NCBI GenBank assembly: GCA_036346395.1
Contig: CM070602.1
Location: forward strand, 16,997,098-17,061,097
DNA from: Hsuehochloa calcarea
Taxonomy: Eukaryota > Streptophyta > Magnoliopsida > Poales > Poaceae
Reading direction: 5' to 3'
DNA: 64,000 nt
Shown here piece by piece: positions 22,981-36,224 of this stretch. The position numbers and the translations under genes are program-made. Numbering within the stretch: the stretch's first letter is position 1; the number at the start of each line of letters is the position of its first letter. The notes under the pieces were generated by a model. It made no database searches. It saw only the letters and a list, made by a program, of their open reading frames with translations, and was not told where the DNA came from.

Positions 22981-25400
22981 TCTGCTCTGAAGGATGGTCC
23001 TTTGAATGTGTCTTGGAGGTCCAGGGTGAGATGAAGAAGTGGCCTCTACCTCATTAGCGCATTTGAGATAGGACAGAGCCACTAGCTTCGTAAGAAGCGA
23101 AGGTAAGGGCGATCTCCTCGAGGTGCGGTGGAAGAAGGCACCTCAAGAGGAGGAGGAAGAACTGGATCGTAGACAACCTTCATCTCCGTCTTCCTCTTCG
23201 TCCACAAAGATGGACTCCAGATCGCACTAGGAACTCGAGATATCGTGCCTAGTCCCGGTGCCTCATCAAAGGTCACCTCACGTGTCTCTAACAATTTACT
23301 AGACTCGCGCCTGCACTCTATAGGCACGAGAAGAAGTCGAGTAACCCGTAAAGATCCCATCACAAGATCGTGACTCGAACTTATCTAGGTTCCCGGACTT
23401 GAATAAAACACTTGCAACCAAACACACGAAAATGCGAGACTGGGTTTTCGCCCATATCTCAACTCATAAGAAGTGTGATGCAAGAGTGCCCAAGAAAACT
23501 CATTAGAAACATGACAAGCAAGAGCAATTGCCTCACCCAAAACTTCCTAGGTGTAGAGTATTCATCAAGCATCGTCCTGCCATCTCGACCAAGGTACGGT
23601 TCTTCCTATCCACAACGCCATTTTGTTGGGGGCGTATGGAGACAGAACGGTGCTCTACACTGCCTCACCACAAAACTCTCAAAGTAGGAATTCTTGAACT
23701 CGTGCCATTATCGGTCGAATTGCTCGTAATGCACAGGGAGCTCAACAGAAGCCTACTAAAAGACCACGAAAAGAGTAAACGTCTCATCCTTCGAGGCTAA
23801 GAAAACACCCAAGAATACCTCGAGAAGTCATCGACCACGACAAGTCGTACCACTTCCTCCCATCGACCGCACTCTAGCCGGTCCCATCTTTGTGTCCATA
23901 TGGAGCGATTGACACAGTGCATCTGTCATAGTCATCAGAATCGGAGGATGTGAAGCGGAACCATTTTGCCGTGCTGCAAGGAGCACAAACAAGATCCTTG
24001 ACCATTTTGAGTTTCGCAAACCACGAATGAGATCGTGGCCGCTAACTCGGTCGATGATCAAATCCTATATGACCAAGTCTCCTATGCCGTAAAGTCAAAT
24101 CACGGGATTCGAAGCAATTAAACATTGGAGAGGATCACGGAAGATCCGAAAAATCAGCACGAAAGATCCTCCCATATCGAGAAATCCCGCAAACTAGACT
24201 ACCCAAGAATCAAGAATTTTGCAATTGTTTTCTTAAAGCTCACCTCGAAACCGTCATCGGTGGTGAGAGACGAAAGCGATTATACCGCAGACTTACTTAC
24301 TAAGGCAACATCTTTTAAAATAAAAGAATCATTAATGCTCACAGTACCTTTAGCGATGACGCCCAAATGAAGCATCTCCAAGGTGATCGTCTCATCACCG
24401 GAGCACGGGCTGGGAAGAAAACCAACGAGAATCTCCAAATCATATGACGTGAACAACCGAGTCTACAATCCGGACCTTTCCCTTCCCAAATGGGCGACCA
24501 CGAGTCAAGCAGAGTAAAGTCTCGATCGGGGTGAATCAACGGTGATTTTGGCACCCAATCTTGAGTAACACGCGAATGATGAAGTAGTCAAGCAAGACCG
24601 ACCTCTATCTACCCTCGCCTCTGTCACTCAACAAGTCAAAGATCTCACTGTTCTTTGGATCCGACCGCTATGGGAGAGCGAGTCAAAGTGCCAGTAACAT
24701 GCTGATCTTGCCGCAAGTAGCTATCTCGAAAGGAAAAACGAGATCTACCCTCGGGACGGCGGAGATTACGACCAACGGAGCATGAGGACAAAATCGAAAA
24801 ACTCGTAAAAACCAAGTCCTCGATCTTGCCCAAAATCATCGATGGAACAAACCTAGACCTCATGTTGGTCTTAGGTGCACTCAAGATCCGGGTGACCACG
24901 AATGTGCCTAAGAAACTCAACACGGTCTCTACGCAGCGATCTTGGCGCTGAAGCAATGATCAACTAAATGTCCATCTTTCCGTGACAGAAGATGCAATGA
25001 TACTTCGCCTCTCGAGGGACGAAGCTGCAGTGGAATCACCTTGTCGTCGAAATCCTTTGAACAAAACCCGCCGACTTAAAATTGACTTTCTCATCCCCGG
25101 CTTAGTTTTGATCACACACAGTGCTATGGTTTTGAGCACGACAGTGGATGCTTCCTCATATCCTCCTCGGATATCATATCCTAGACCCCGATTAAATCTG
25201 CAAATTTTAGATTTGTCTAGAATGAGATTGAGCTTCTTCTTGCCTCCTACAAACCTCTCGAGAGTGTTCATAAGATCTGACACTCCCGAAAGAGAGAGTG
25301 CAAGAAGAGCGGGGGAAGAAGGGACAGCAGAAGGTAAGGGAGCGTAAGAAGAACCAACAACGGAGGAAAGATTGGCTTGTGCACGCACAAAGACTTTGAG
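22981..25400 (-). pseudogene. Copia integrase and linker remnant, heavily frameshifted
   Basis: The stretch 23080-23360 reads RESSKLLETREVTFDEAPG followed by an acidic linker, the usual hinge between copia integrase and RT. Integrase-like fragments (PHKTLKVGILELVPLS region and neighbours) are scattered through 23400-24600, but no frame stays open for more than about 100 residues. 24960-25400 appears to hold the distal gag/protease junction. The damage is denser than in the RT part. Confidence 0.55.
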
Positions 25401-27342
25401 GGAACAGTCCTCGCTATGATTGGTTCACGTTGCTAGGCGTCTCTACCAAACCCTTAGACTTCTTCCCAAAGACACACAATACAAGCAGATGATTGTGTCT
25501 CTAGAAGGTCCTTAGTTAGCTTCACACATTTTTCATCCAAAGCAATCAAATCACATTTTAGTTTATTACATTGCTTGCATGGTGAGCTAACAAGATCCTT
25601 AGAAGCATCTTGAGCCAATTTATTCTCGTGATCAATCATTTCTTGAAACCGCTTGAATCTGATTCTAGTTCAAAGTGATTAACTTAGGACGCTTTAAACA
25701 AGAAACAATAGGCTCTAGTAGCGCGACTTGAATTCAACAATTTTGTGATCTGCCTGCTTTAAGTTCATCTTGAGATTAATACAATTTTCACAAGTTTCAG
25801 GCAGATCAAGCAACATGGTATAAAGACCTCTAAGCGAATTGTCCTTAACATCACATGAGGTGCAAGCAAGAGCCTCAATAGTAGTGGATGCAGGAGGTGC
25901 TACCCTACTCATCTCTAATTCAAAAAGAAGGCTAATGTTCTCTACCTTAATCATGTCAAGTTCAGAGGACACACTATCATGCAAGGTCCTTAGTTTTTCC
26001 ATGTCATCAAGCAAAGCACGACAAGTGTCACAATCATCACGGGAGGGAGCGGATGTAAGTAAAGTAAGCTCCGTGATAGTCTAGCTACTTCCTTCTCCAA
26101 CACGTAACACTTAGCCCTAGACTTAGCATGAAATCTACCTAGCTTAAGAAAAGCATCATTAAGCGGGTCGTAAGTGGGACTAACCTCGTCGGAGTCGAGT
26201 ATCACTCATTGTCGCTCGATTCGCCCGAGGGCCATGAAGCACATGCCGGAGAAGTTGCCGTCGTCCTTGGGATCATGATCGTCCCTTCCCATCATCGTCC
26301 TCCACCCTCCACCTCGCCGGTGTCCGGCCTTCGTCGAGGCGGTGAGGACGCGATGGAACGCCTTCTTTGCCTTCCCAAAGTTGCGAACTTCTTCTTGCCT
26401 TGATCAGTCTTTGAGGGCTTCGTGTTGCGGTTCTTATCGATGTAGTCGTTCTTGCTTGGACCGCCATAGTCACCTTTGCCCTTCCCAAGCTTGGGACAGT
26501 TTGCTCGGATGTGGTTGGGGCCACCACACTCGAAACAAATCACAGGACCTCCTCTTTTACCATCCCTCCTCCTCTTGTAAGCATGAGAAAACTTCCGAGC
26601 TAGGAGGGCTAGCTGTTCATCCTCAAGCTGCTCTAACTGATCATCAGTTATGTCACGAGAGAGCGACTAGGAGAACCCACGATCGACTCGTAAGAAGATC
26701 CGAGTAGGATCAGTGACTAAAGCCATCGACTGTGACTTCGACCTTCGAGAGACAATGTCAATCTCGTGAGTCTTGAGACGCGAGTAAAGCGCATCAAGAG
26801 TCAGAGTCGAGAGGTCCGTGCTATCTTTGATGGTAGTCACTTTCATCTCCCAAACACGAAGATCAAGTCTGAAAGCATCTGTCGGCGTTATCCGAGTCGG
26901 GGTATGTAAGACCGACCGCTCGGAGGTTGCTCAAAATCTTGTGAAAACGCGAAAGCACTCGTCAAGAGATTCACCAAAGAAGCATCTCAAATTTCTCAGA
27001 TTCACGCTTGAACCGGTCTTGTCGAACCGTCTTAATCTGGTAGTGCCCTCATGGTATGCATCGAGGGTCACCCGGATGTCGTAGCGTAAATCAAATGAGA
27101 AATGCGATCAAACTCATACGCTCAAACCACGAATGATTATGTTCCTTGCCTTAGCATTTGCCTCAACATCGACCATGTTTCCGGCATTGATGTTCTCATC
27201 GGCGAGAACAAAGAAATCTAACCTTCACCTTTCTCCGGATGGCATACCCCGAGCACGGATGTAAGTTTCCATTCGGCTCTTCGGAAGGGTAATCCGGACC
27301 ATCAAAAGCTGGAGGCTTGGTGGAATACTTGTCCGCTGCCAT
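25401..27342 (-). pseudogene. Copia gag remnant with zinc knuckle and coiled-coil extension
   Basis: A gag-type start lies at 27342 (MAADKYSTKPPAFDG). Further along are a CCHC zinc knuckle CFECGGPNHIRANC (near 26530), a lysine-rich GKGKGDYGGPSKNDY and then a long helical segment (26205-25454). The helical segment includes SPTYDPLNDAFLKLGRFHAK, VLEKEVARLSRSL, MLDDMEKLRTLHDSVSSELD and CKQCNKLKCDLIALDEKCVK. The long cysteine-spaced coiled coil after the knuckle is a feature of Sirevirus-type gag. Multiple frameshifts and stops are present. The neighbouring PBS and 5' LTR (27396) agree with this being the 5' coding end. Confidence 0.75.
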
Positions 27343-27395
27343 GGCTCAACCGACCGTTAAGATCTATTAAGAAGAGCTAACCGCTCGATACCAAT

Positions 27396-29011
27396 TGAAG
27401 GACCGAAATGGCAACAGAGGGGGTGAATGGTGCCTTAAAATTAAGAGCTCCCTTTAATGTATTTAAACAAGATCTACAAAACCCTCTCAAGATGAGTAAC
27501 ACAAAATCGAGAACTAAAACAGTTTCATTACATTACATCAAAATCGGAAGATCCGATTCTACGTGATAGTTCCGCACTCCGGTAGTTCGGGGTAAGTGCG
27601 GAAGTTCCGCTGCGATATTCCGCTTTGGACAATCGGAAGTTCCATTGTCCCGACCAAGAACAATCGCTCGGGTTTTCCCAAAAAATCCAAAGTGCTAAAT
27701 CTTGAATGCTCTTCTCTGGTCAAGTTTCACAGGACATCATCCTAAGCAACATCTTGACCTCATGGAGAAGAATCGCAAACAAAGATTCAACAAACAAGCC
27801 AAAATCGGATTTCTTGAAGAGGGGGCAAGAAAGACCAAAACCCACGATAGACAAGATTCTCTGATTCTTAGTTCATGAAACTTTGAGGATGCATTAGCAA
27901 TATTAAAACGACTCTAGATATCAAGTTTCAAGCTATTTCATAGGACGAATCGAAAGATGCATCAAAACCTAAATATTCAACAAGAACGGGAAAGGAATAA
28001 GAGAGGCATAAACGAGTAATCAAAACTTCAGAGTTTCATTGATAGAATCAAGATATTACAGAGGAAACACAGAGGAAAGATTACAAAGATTTTCAGTTCA
28101 TCCTCTCAACTCAACAAACTCTCAAAAAGCAAACCAAACCCTTTTGCTAAGGCTAACCCTAATTTTCTCTCTCAAAGTCTAACCCTAACTCCAGGGTTCT
28201 CCCCTATTTATAGCCTTTGCTAATGGGCCTCCAACCCATTAAGCTCGCTACACCCGAACGGAACCGCCTCCACTTTTGCCGCTTTGCGAAAAGACCCTTT
28301 CGCCTCTTGCGCACCTTCCGAAGCCTCCGTACACCTTGTTGTGTACGACTATTAACCGCTTCAAGATTCACGCTGTCTTCGACACATCCCGACCGTTCTG
28401 ACCTCAACGCCTCCTGCGCCTAGTCCGGTCCACGTGTCTCGCCACGACTCCATCTTGATGCCCTGCAGTCAACACAGACAAAAACACATCACATAGCATT
28501 GCACTATATCATAGCATCAATAATTGTATAAGACTCAAACTCATACAAAATCAAAAACACAAAATATTCTTCTTCGCACGATTACGACACAATCGGAAGT
28601 TCCGATTTACTACTGATGAAGTTCCGATTTCTAACATCCGCACTGTCGGATTATCGGAAGTTCCGCACTCAACACTGCGGTACTTCCGATCTTCGGAACA
28701 TCCGACTTTCCAGATATTTAATTCCGATTAGCAACTCAGAGAACACTCAATGTCAGAATTTTCGGACACTCCGCTACCCCTTGTGCGGAAGTTCCGATTT
28801 CCTTCACCGAGAGCAAAACCGGATAAATCGGAAGTTCCTTTTTCCAACACCGGTAGTTCGATTAATGAACTTCCGCTCCATACACAAATGTAGTTCCGAT
28901 TTCCACGACTCGGCCGAAAATCCCAAACCGAAAACCTCAACTCTCAATCTAATCAACACACTTGTCAAATACTCATCACTCAGAGTGGAGGACCTCTCAC
29001 ATGGTCTCTCA
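27396..29011 (-). repeat. 5' LTR of the Sirevirus-like copia element (1616 bp)
   Basis: Pairs with 18027-19632. A TATA box lies at about 28203-28216 (complement). AT-rich interior stretches (27710-28160 versus 18350-18800) are almost identical between the copies, while C/G-rich stretches differ by many 1-3-base indels. Confidence 0.92.
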
Positions 29012-30270
29012 CACTCACACGGCGACTACGTGGTGATGGGTGGCACTGAGGTGGCAAAGACGGGATGGTGACAAGGCTTTAACATGTGGGGCCCTCACGT
29101 CAAAGGGAATAGGTTGGATCTGGGCCCAGCTTGGCCACGTGGGTGCTGACGAGGCAGAGATGGCGCTGAGGTGGCCGAGAGGTGGCATGGACAGGGCGGT
29201 GATGTGGCGGTGGCGTGGCACTAATGAGGACGGGGCAAGCGTTGTGGTACGACACGGAGAGGACACGATGGTAAGCATGGTAACACAGGCGCAGGGTCCA
29301 AGGGTCAACGGAGTTGGCCGGCGGCGAGCACAAGGCGACAATGGATCGACTATGGTGGCTCTGGTGATGGATCGATGATGTCAACACGCGCACGGGTAGA
29401 ACGTGGCGCGGGTATGGTGATGGTGGGTAGATGGACGGTGAAGGCTCACCAGAGCGGCAGAATCGGACGACGAAGGTGGACGGCCGGAGATGGACTTGAT
29501 CTATGCGCACGGTGAGCAAAACTCATAGTCAAGAGAGGGAAAAGATAGATTGGGAGTTGGAACAGGTGGTGATGTGAGAGGATTCGCAAGGAACTTACCG
29601 ATGCAACGAGGAATACAACGGCAAGGTTTCGGCCGTCATGGGCCCGGCCAAAGGTGGGGAATAAGAAGATGGCACCGGAGATATGAGGCTCGGGAGCTCC
29701 AACTGGTAGATGCATTCGGTAGAGGATGTGGAGGCGAAGTCATGGTTGGAAGGACTCGGCCCAAAAGGCTTCGACGGTGGAAATCAGACGTGGACGGGTG
29801 GTGCCGGACTCAAAGAAGATGAACTCGGCGGCGGCACACGATGGCTTCCTGAGCGGCGGCAGTGGCCAGGGCAACGGAGGCGGCGGGTCACGAGGGGGTG
29901 GATCAAGGATGGCTGAGGCTTTTAATAGCCTCAGGGGCATGGGCGACATGGAAGCCGAGGGCGGCGGCTGCATCGTCCGCATCGCATATGTGTGCGGCGG
30001 CAGTAGTGGCTTCCAGGTGGGACTAGGTGGAGGAGGTGGCGTGGTTGGGCCAGAGCGGTGGTGTGTCTTGCGAAGGCTACGGTTTCAGGGAGTTGGGCTG
30101 GGCTGATGTAGCGGGGAGTGGAGCGAGGAATGGAGCGGGGGCGGCGGGAGTGAAACGGGGACATCAGCTTGAGAAGAGAGGAATGAGTGAGTGGGTCGAG
30201 CCAATTCGGCCCACGACGGAATTAGAATTAAGAAATGATTTTCAAATTAAAGAAAAGGCTGGAAATTCAA
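29012..30270 (-). mobile_element. Long-LTR gypsy family copy H, GC-rich proximal part
   Basis: Continuation of copy H after the copia insertion. It begins with the CACTC duplication, is strongly GC-rich and contains minus-strand CTATTAAAAGCC (29917-29930), equivalent to the TATA box of copy E. Long glycine/arginine or proline/serine frames here are compositional. The LTR start (TGTAACA on the minus strand) was not found, so the copy is truncated near 30270. Confidence 0.5.
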
Positions 30271-31290
30271 ATTATGCCGCGGTTTCTTCAAGGTCACCAA
30301 CCTGGTATTTTGACGAAGATACTAAAATACCCCTTCTCGATATTTCTCCATGACCGAGTCCAATCATCGTGAAGCAATCGCATGCTTCGCAACGCGTAGG
30401 TTCATCAATGACTTTCTTCATGCCGGCAATTCTCTCCCATCCGGCTCCCATCGGACCACCATGGCACTTGCACTGGCCCCGAGCCACTTGATGCAACTCA
30501 TTGCATCGATCTTCATGTTCGGTCATTCTTCTCCATCTTGCACCATGCTTGAATTCAACCACTTCGCCCGCATCCTCGATCGTTCTGGACTTTAGCTCTC
30601 CTAGCCTAATCTCGATCATCATCGTTGTCCATCATAGTTGACTCCAAGTGTTCTTGCACAATAATAGACCAATAAATCGATTTCGATCACAAGTTCTTCG
30701 CAACTTGATCCACTTTAGCCAAAACATGGGTCATGCAACATCTAAGCATTGAATCCCGTGACTTTGGCCAAATCAGCAAATTCACCACAGTTCACTGTGC
30801 ATGAACTTGCTCTAGCCAGTCAGACCGCTGGCCCTTGGCCGGTCTAACCTCCAGGCCACTTGTGGTCAAACCATCAACCACTGGTCCGTCTGACCGCTAG
30901 CCCCGGTAACAAGGGACCGGTCAGACCGCCCACCAATCTGACCGCCAATATCATACCGGTCAGTCTGGTTCCCAAATCTTAGAACATCTATGGACTTTTC
31001 GGTAAAATTCTATCTAGTTTCATATCTAATCTCTATTTTCAATGGCACCTGATGCAAACTCACCCCTAAACATTACCACATAAAGTGTTTGGCGTGCTAT
31101 TCTCTAAATCCCATAGCACCGGTTTGATCGCCACCCTTGACTGGTTAGACCGCCGGCCCTGGCCGGTTTAACCGCCCTACTGCCGACTACACTGATAACA
31201 AAATCAACAATTTGCTAAACCAAGGGTTTCTTCCTAAAAACCTCGACACCGATGCCAATTATTCAACACTAAAATTGTGATCATACTACA
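30271..31290. repeat. Degenerate LTR-like fragment with repeated CCGGTCAGACCG-type motifs
   Basis: Motifs such as ACCGGTCAGACCG, TCTGACCGC and GGTTAGACCGCC recur between 30820 and 31180 in both orientations. A PBS-like AATTGGCATCGG (minus strand) lies at 31248-31260. It resembles copia LTR debris but has no duplication or paired LTR. Confidence 0.35.
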
Positions 31291-33375
31291 TGGTCTCCAC
31301 ACCTTTCAGCTGCGCATTGGCGGGTACGTTTCACCTTTCTGGCCGGCCTTTTGCAAAAAGCCTCCTAATTATGTGAGCATCCATGATCGATGGAGCGATT
31401 CGGTTCTGTAAATTACTTAACCACATTTGCTTCGTGCTCTGTTTTGTCTTGCTCGTTCAGCTTGCGGACTGAACCATTCTTCCTAAGTGTCGCTGTGAGC
31501 TCTTTCTGGGAGATGAGTTACCATACTAGGAACTAGTAAAAAGTCAGAGACGTTTCTTTTGACGATGGCCATCTGCACATCTGTTCCAATCATCAACCTC
31601 ACAAAAGACTCGAGGATTAGATAGAGGGTATTTTCATATATATTTTTCGTGTTTATAGCGGCTACTCAAGACAAGTTCCAACAAGAGATGAGCATTTCAA
31701 GCAAGATAAAAGCAAATTAACCAGAAATTTGCAACTTACTTGCAGCATTAGTAGCAGACTAGTAGTTCCATGCTTACCGGTTTCAGACTAACAGTAGCTG
31801 CTGATATGCCATTCATCTTGTTGGCGAAATTTCCAGTTGAATGTAGGCACCGAAACTCATCAATCTCGCAAGAATAATTCCAATGATCAAGAGCTCTTTA
31901 TCACTGCTTACACTTTACATAATGCACGAACACAACGACTAGTCGACTACACTTTGTCACAGAGCATTCGTGGATCTTTTCTGTGACAAGGAATAAAGAA
32001 ATCAGTAGTTTAGCTCAAATGGAATCAGAGAAGCCAATGAGCCCTTTCGGTATGCACCCTTCTTTTATCTGATGGGCCTTTGGTCTCTTTGCTTTGCTAG
32101 GCTTGTCTCTTCGGCATGTAGCTAATGTTGGACCTTCACCTGTAGATATTTAGACCAACATGGTGATTGGTGAGGTAAGCTCCACTAAAATTAAAGCCAT
32201 TCGTTTTGTAAAAAAAAATGTTCTTAGGCAATGTAGGTTAGCTCATAGCCTGTTGGCATTAGAAGACTTGTGCCTTAAAGAAGAATAGATGTGCGTGCAA
32301 GTACTAGCTAGTGGTGATGCGTAGCACTGCAAATTCAGAAAGCAATGCATCCAATGGAACACATCTCTACATGCAGAATGTATAGTTTTCCCTTCTGTTA
32401 ATGGAGTTAAGTTAGAGAAAAAGGAAGAGCACCATCCCACTTGAGTGGAGCTTGATTGAACGTAAAGATCCAAGCTTTTTGGCGATGCAAAGATGAATCT
32501 CTGACTAGGGATTTGAATATATATCCTGCATGAGCGAGCAATCAAGACGCCGATGACGACAAGGCGCATTGGAAAAGGTGTGCAGATGCACTCATACTGT
32601 CTATTTCAAACAATGGCGAGAGAAGGCAGGCAGGCAGGCAGTGCGAAAGGGATCCATCCATCAATGGGGGCATCAAGGACGGAGCAGAAAAGTATGGAGG
32701 CAGAGCAAGGATTTGATTTGCATTGGTCAATCATGCTCGCTCTGTCAGTATATACAAGGACATGATAAAGCCCATAGCATATTGGTACAGCTTCATGGCT
32801 ACATAGCGCTGAACAAAATCTTTTGCATGTAACTCAAGTCTAATGAGGAGAGGAAACATACAATGCCATGCACTTTACATGCTCTAGTGACTTCTGACTT
32901 GTCGCCCGAAGAACTGTGCGTATATGGGACGACATGAGATGGTGGATGACTTCATAGATCTAATGTAATATCGGAAGAAATTGTTGTGCTTGCTGGGTAG
33001 ATGTTCTGCGATTGATCGCCTTAAGGCCTAACGATCAACGATTGCAAATCGATGTGAATGATACATAAGGAATGATTACTTGAAAGCGTCTATCTAGGAG
33101 AGATGCTTCTGATGTGTCATTCATTAGCTCTCCTTGCATTTGAAACTTCCAAAAAATCTAGCAATTTTCAGAATTCCAAAATCAACGCGTGATTGCTTAT
33201 GTAACATAGACATCTGAAGATATTCGCAGTCACTTTTCTTTCTTCCCTTTCCCCTTCCGTCTGAAACAGATACCAAAGAAGTACTTCAAAAAAAACAGCC
33301 AAAAACTATCGAAGTCGCTTCTGTCTCCTTGAATCCTTCAGGCCGCCTTTTTCAATTTTCCTTTCCTCTAACGTT
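31291..33375. other. No recognisable feature
   Basis: AT-rich sequence with short random frames. I saw no domain, TE terminus or RNA gene. It may be degraded host intergenic DNA. Confidence 0.3.
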
Positions 33376-35119
33376 GTAATTGTAACACACCAAAATTGGG
33401 ACAAAAATTCTAGAGTTAAAAATACAAAATTTTTAAAACTTTTTGATACACTTCGGCGATGTTCGAACTTTTGAGCTGTTTGTTGAAACCTCAACCACAA
33501 AAAGTGTGGCCTGAGCCGAAACCACCTGGCCCAGCCCGACTTCTGTTTTGTGTTCTGTCTCAAGCCCGGCCACTAGCCTAGCCACCGGCCTCCTCCTGTG
33601 TCGTGCATCACAATGCCCTCAGTCGTGCCACTGGCATCACGCCTCCCGGATCGTACGCGCCGACCACGCCACGCACCAACGTGTGTGCCGTGCCACCCAG
33701 CAGCACCATTCCCTCCACCCTGTGTGCCCACACCGCCAGCTGCTGCCAACCATGCCGCACTGGTGCCACACCGTCCTCGCCCAGCTATCACCCGGGAGAC
33801 CTGCGCATGCCCTAATCCCGGCGCACGTCATCATCGTTCTAGCTCAACCATTCCACGTCCCGTCGCCACCCTAGCTCCACACTGCCCCATCCCTCCGCTA
33901 CCCCTGTGCAAGGCGTCACCACTCGAGCCGCGTAATTCCGTCGCCTGCCCCATCGCATCCTTACCACTGCAGCCGCTCCATCACCGCATCATCACTGTGA
34001 TGTCGCCCCCATCATGCCCATCCAGTCGCCGCCACGACGTCCTAGTCCCTCAGTAGCGCTTTGTGTTGCGTCCAAGACGTTGTAGCACATCGCGTCGTCA
34101 CTCAGCTGCACCACCGCTGTGTCCTATCACGCATGTCCCCGAGTGCCCTGGCACCCATGTCGCCAGCCCCCGCATGCCCACACATGCTCACCTGCTTCTG
34201 TCCTCGCCGACACTAGTGCAGCGACTGCGCGCCTGCCCCTGTCACCTCTATTCCTGTCCCGTCGATGTGCCGCGGTCACTAGAGCCATGCCACTAGTACG
34301 CCACCTACTCCCATAGCTTTGCACAACACTAGCATTCACAACAGCGCGCTTGCCTCGCCTACTTAAGCCGCAGCTGGGTGCACCCCTCCCTCCCCCCTCC
34401 ACCATTCCCTCCCTCCATCCCTTATTCACCAAGGGCAAGCAAGGAGGTGCAGTGCCCATGCCCGCTGCCACTATGTCGCCACCTTGGCATCGGTGTTCCG
34501 GCCACACCGTGAGCTTCTCCCCCAACTGCATGTGTCACATGGTGTTCCTCGTCGACAAAGCCCTCGACCAATTGCAGGATTCCCCCACTGAAGCGCCATG
34601 CGCCACCATCTTCCCTGTTCCTAGCCAAAACCGTCACCGCCGTCGTCTTGCCTCAACCGATGAGCATTTCTTCAATCACCCGCTACTGAAGCATCTCCTC
34701 ACCTCCCTCTACCTTCCCCCACCACCCACTCAAGCTCTCTTCCTCCGCAGCGCCACCGCCATGGCAAGTTGCCTACGCCACCCCTGGTCTGCTCCGCCAG
34801 CCAACCTCAGCCACTCCCCGCCACCATTATCTGCTCCGGTAGGTTTCCCGCACTTCCCTCCAGCCCATGAGCACCATCGTTTCCCTCCTTTTCCCCTCTG
34901 AAACCGTTGCACCATTTCCTCCCCCATGGCCGACCGCCTATCTATGCCGCCCGGCCGCCACTGTCCACCTCCGGCCACACAACCTTTACTCCTAGAACCG
35001 CCATGCCTCCGTGGTTCCAGTTTTTGCCTTGTCAACAGCTGCCGTTGACTCTCCCGTCGACGCCACGCTCGCCTCCCAAACTCGGTCGTTTCCTCTATTT
35101 TGCCCCTAGTGACTTTCTT

Positions 35120-35160
35120 GCTATTCCTATTCCTCTCTCTCTCTGTGTGTGTGTGTGTGT
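35120..35160 (+). repeat. CT/GT microsatellite
   Basis: (CT)n followed by (GT)n inside the LTR of copy A. Confidence 0.8.
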
Positions 35161-35860
35161 TGGGTAGACTAGCTGACAATGGCTTGTAACAGTCCATTTT
35201 CAGATTATGAATAGTTTTTGCTTTTGTCAGTTGGTTTCAAAAACTTATTTCAACTTAAGTTGCATTTTCCAAAATGTCGAGCTTCCACCTTAATTTCAAA
35301 ACATCTCTCTTCGGGCCCAGCCCATTTTCCTCCCCCTTGGGCCGGCCGTCCTTCCCTTGGTCGTAGCCCCCTTCTTGGCATCCTTCCCCAGCCCAGCTTC
35401 CCTTTCCTTTGGCCCAGCTGGCCCAACTCCTCCTTCCCTGCCTTTCTTCTCTCCCGGCTCAACCCCCGAGCCAGCCCCTGCGACTCTATCCCCTCCACCA
35501 CCTGCTCCACCTGCCCTTGACTCCGGCGCACCTCTTCATCATCCGGCACCTGCAACGCCCACGTGCCCCGTCGCCTCCACCACCAGCTTGACCCTCGAAG
35601 TCGCCGCCTCCATTGTCCTATCTCGTTGCCTGTCCCGCCGCCGTCTCAACACCATGGCCACGGGCTCCACCTACCCTTGACTCTGGCACCTCCGTCGACT
35701 AGTCCCGTCGCCAATGCCTGCTCGTGTCAACCCCGCCACCTGCGTCGCCCACCCGAGTCATCACTCTCGTCACCTCCCACTGCGCACGCCCATGCAACTA
35801 CCACCTCGGGACCGTGCACCACCCAAGCTCCTCAAGGACTCCTTTTGACCTCCCGCCGGC

Positions 35861-35869
35861 TATAAAAGG
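35861..35869 (+). promoter_or_regulatory. LTR TATA box
   Basis: TATAAAAGG at the end of the GC-rich LTR block, equivalent in position to boxes in other copies. Confidence 0.55.
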
Positions 35870-36224
35870 AGCTCTGATCCTTCCCTTGCCTCTCCTCGTC
35901 TCTCCTTCGCTTCTGATAAGTGCCCCCGAGAAGAGCCCCTTTCTTCTCTGAGCTCTGAGTTCAAGTCGCTGTGTGCCTCCTTGTTCTCGCCGCACCAGTG
36001 CAGCTCCTTTTCTACTTGCGTCAATTCGTGCCCTATAGATCTTTGAAGCAGCCCTCTCACTCCTTTTTCGGTGTTGTGTTGCAGGAACTACCGCCTTCCT
36101 TCGTCGCATCGTCGACCGTAAGCTCCCCCACTTCCGTTCGACCACCTCTAACCTCCCTCTCGGTCTTGGTAAGTCCCTTTTCTCCGTGCCTGATTCTCCC
36201 TCTTGCCTTTTCAGCCACATCAAG

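Larger units (their letters stand above)
18027..29011 (-). mobile_element. Complete Sirevirus-like copia retrotransposon, TSD CACTC
   Basis: A 10,985-bp element on the minus strand with two LTRs (27396-29011 as 5' and 18027-19632 as 3'). It is flanked by perfect CACTC duplications (18022-18026 and 29012-29016). A primer-binding site TTGGTATCGAGCGG follows the 5' LTR (27394 downward), and a polypurine tract AAGGGGAGAT precedes the 3' LTR (19633-19642 complement). Gag, integrase, RT and RNase H are present in broken frames in the copia order. Extra CTCCCCCT-type tracts at 19843, 20410 and 20957 (polypurine on the minus strand) and a long cysteine-containing coiled-coil region after gag fit the Sirevirus group. 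It sits inside long-LTR copy H. Confidence 0.9.

Noticed and set aside
29040..30160. Glycine/arginine-rich frames of 80-140 residues
   Set aside because: Same GC-rich LTR block on the other strand; not coding.
33550..36060. Several proline/histidine/cysteine-rich open frames
   Set aside because: Compositional frames in GC-rich LTR DNA, with no domain and no consistent frame between copies.
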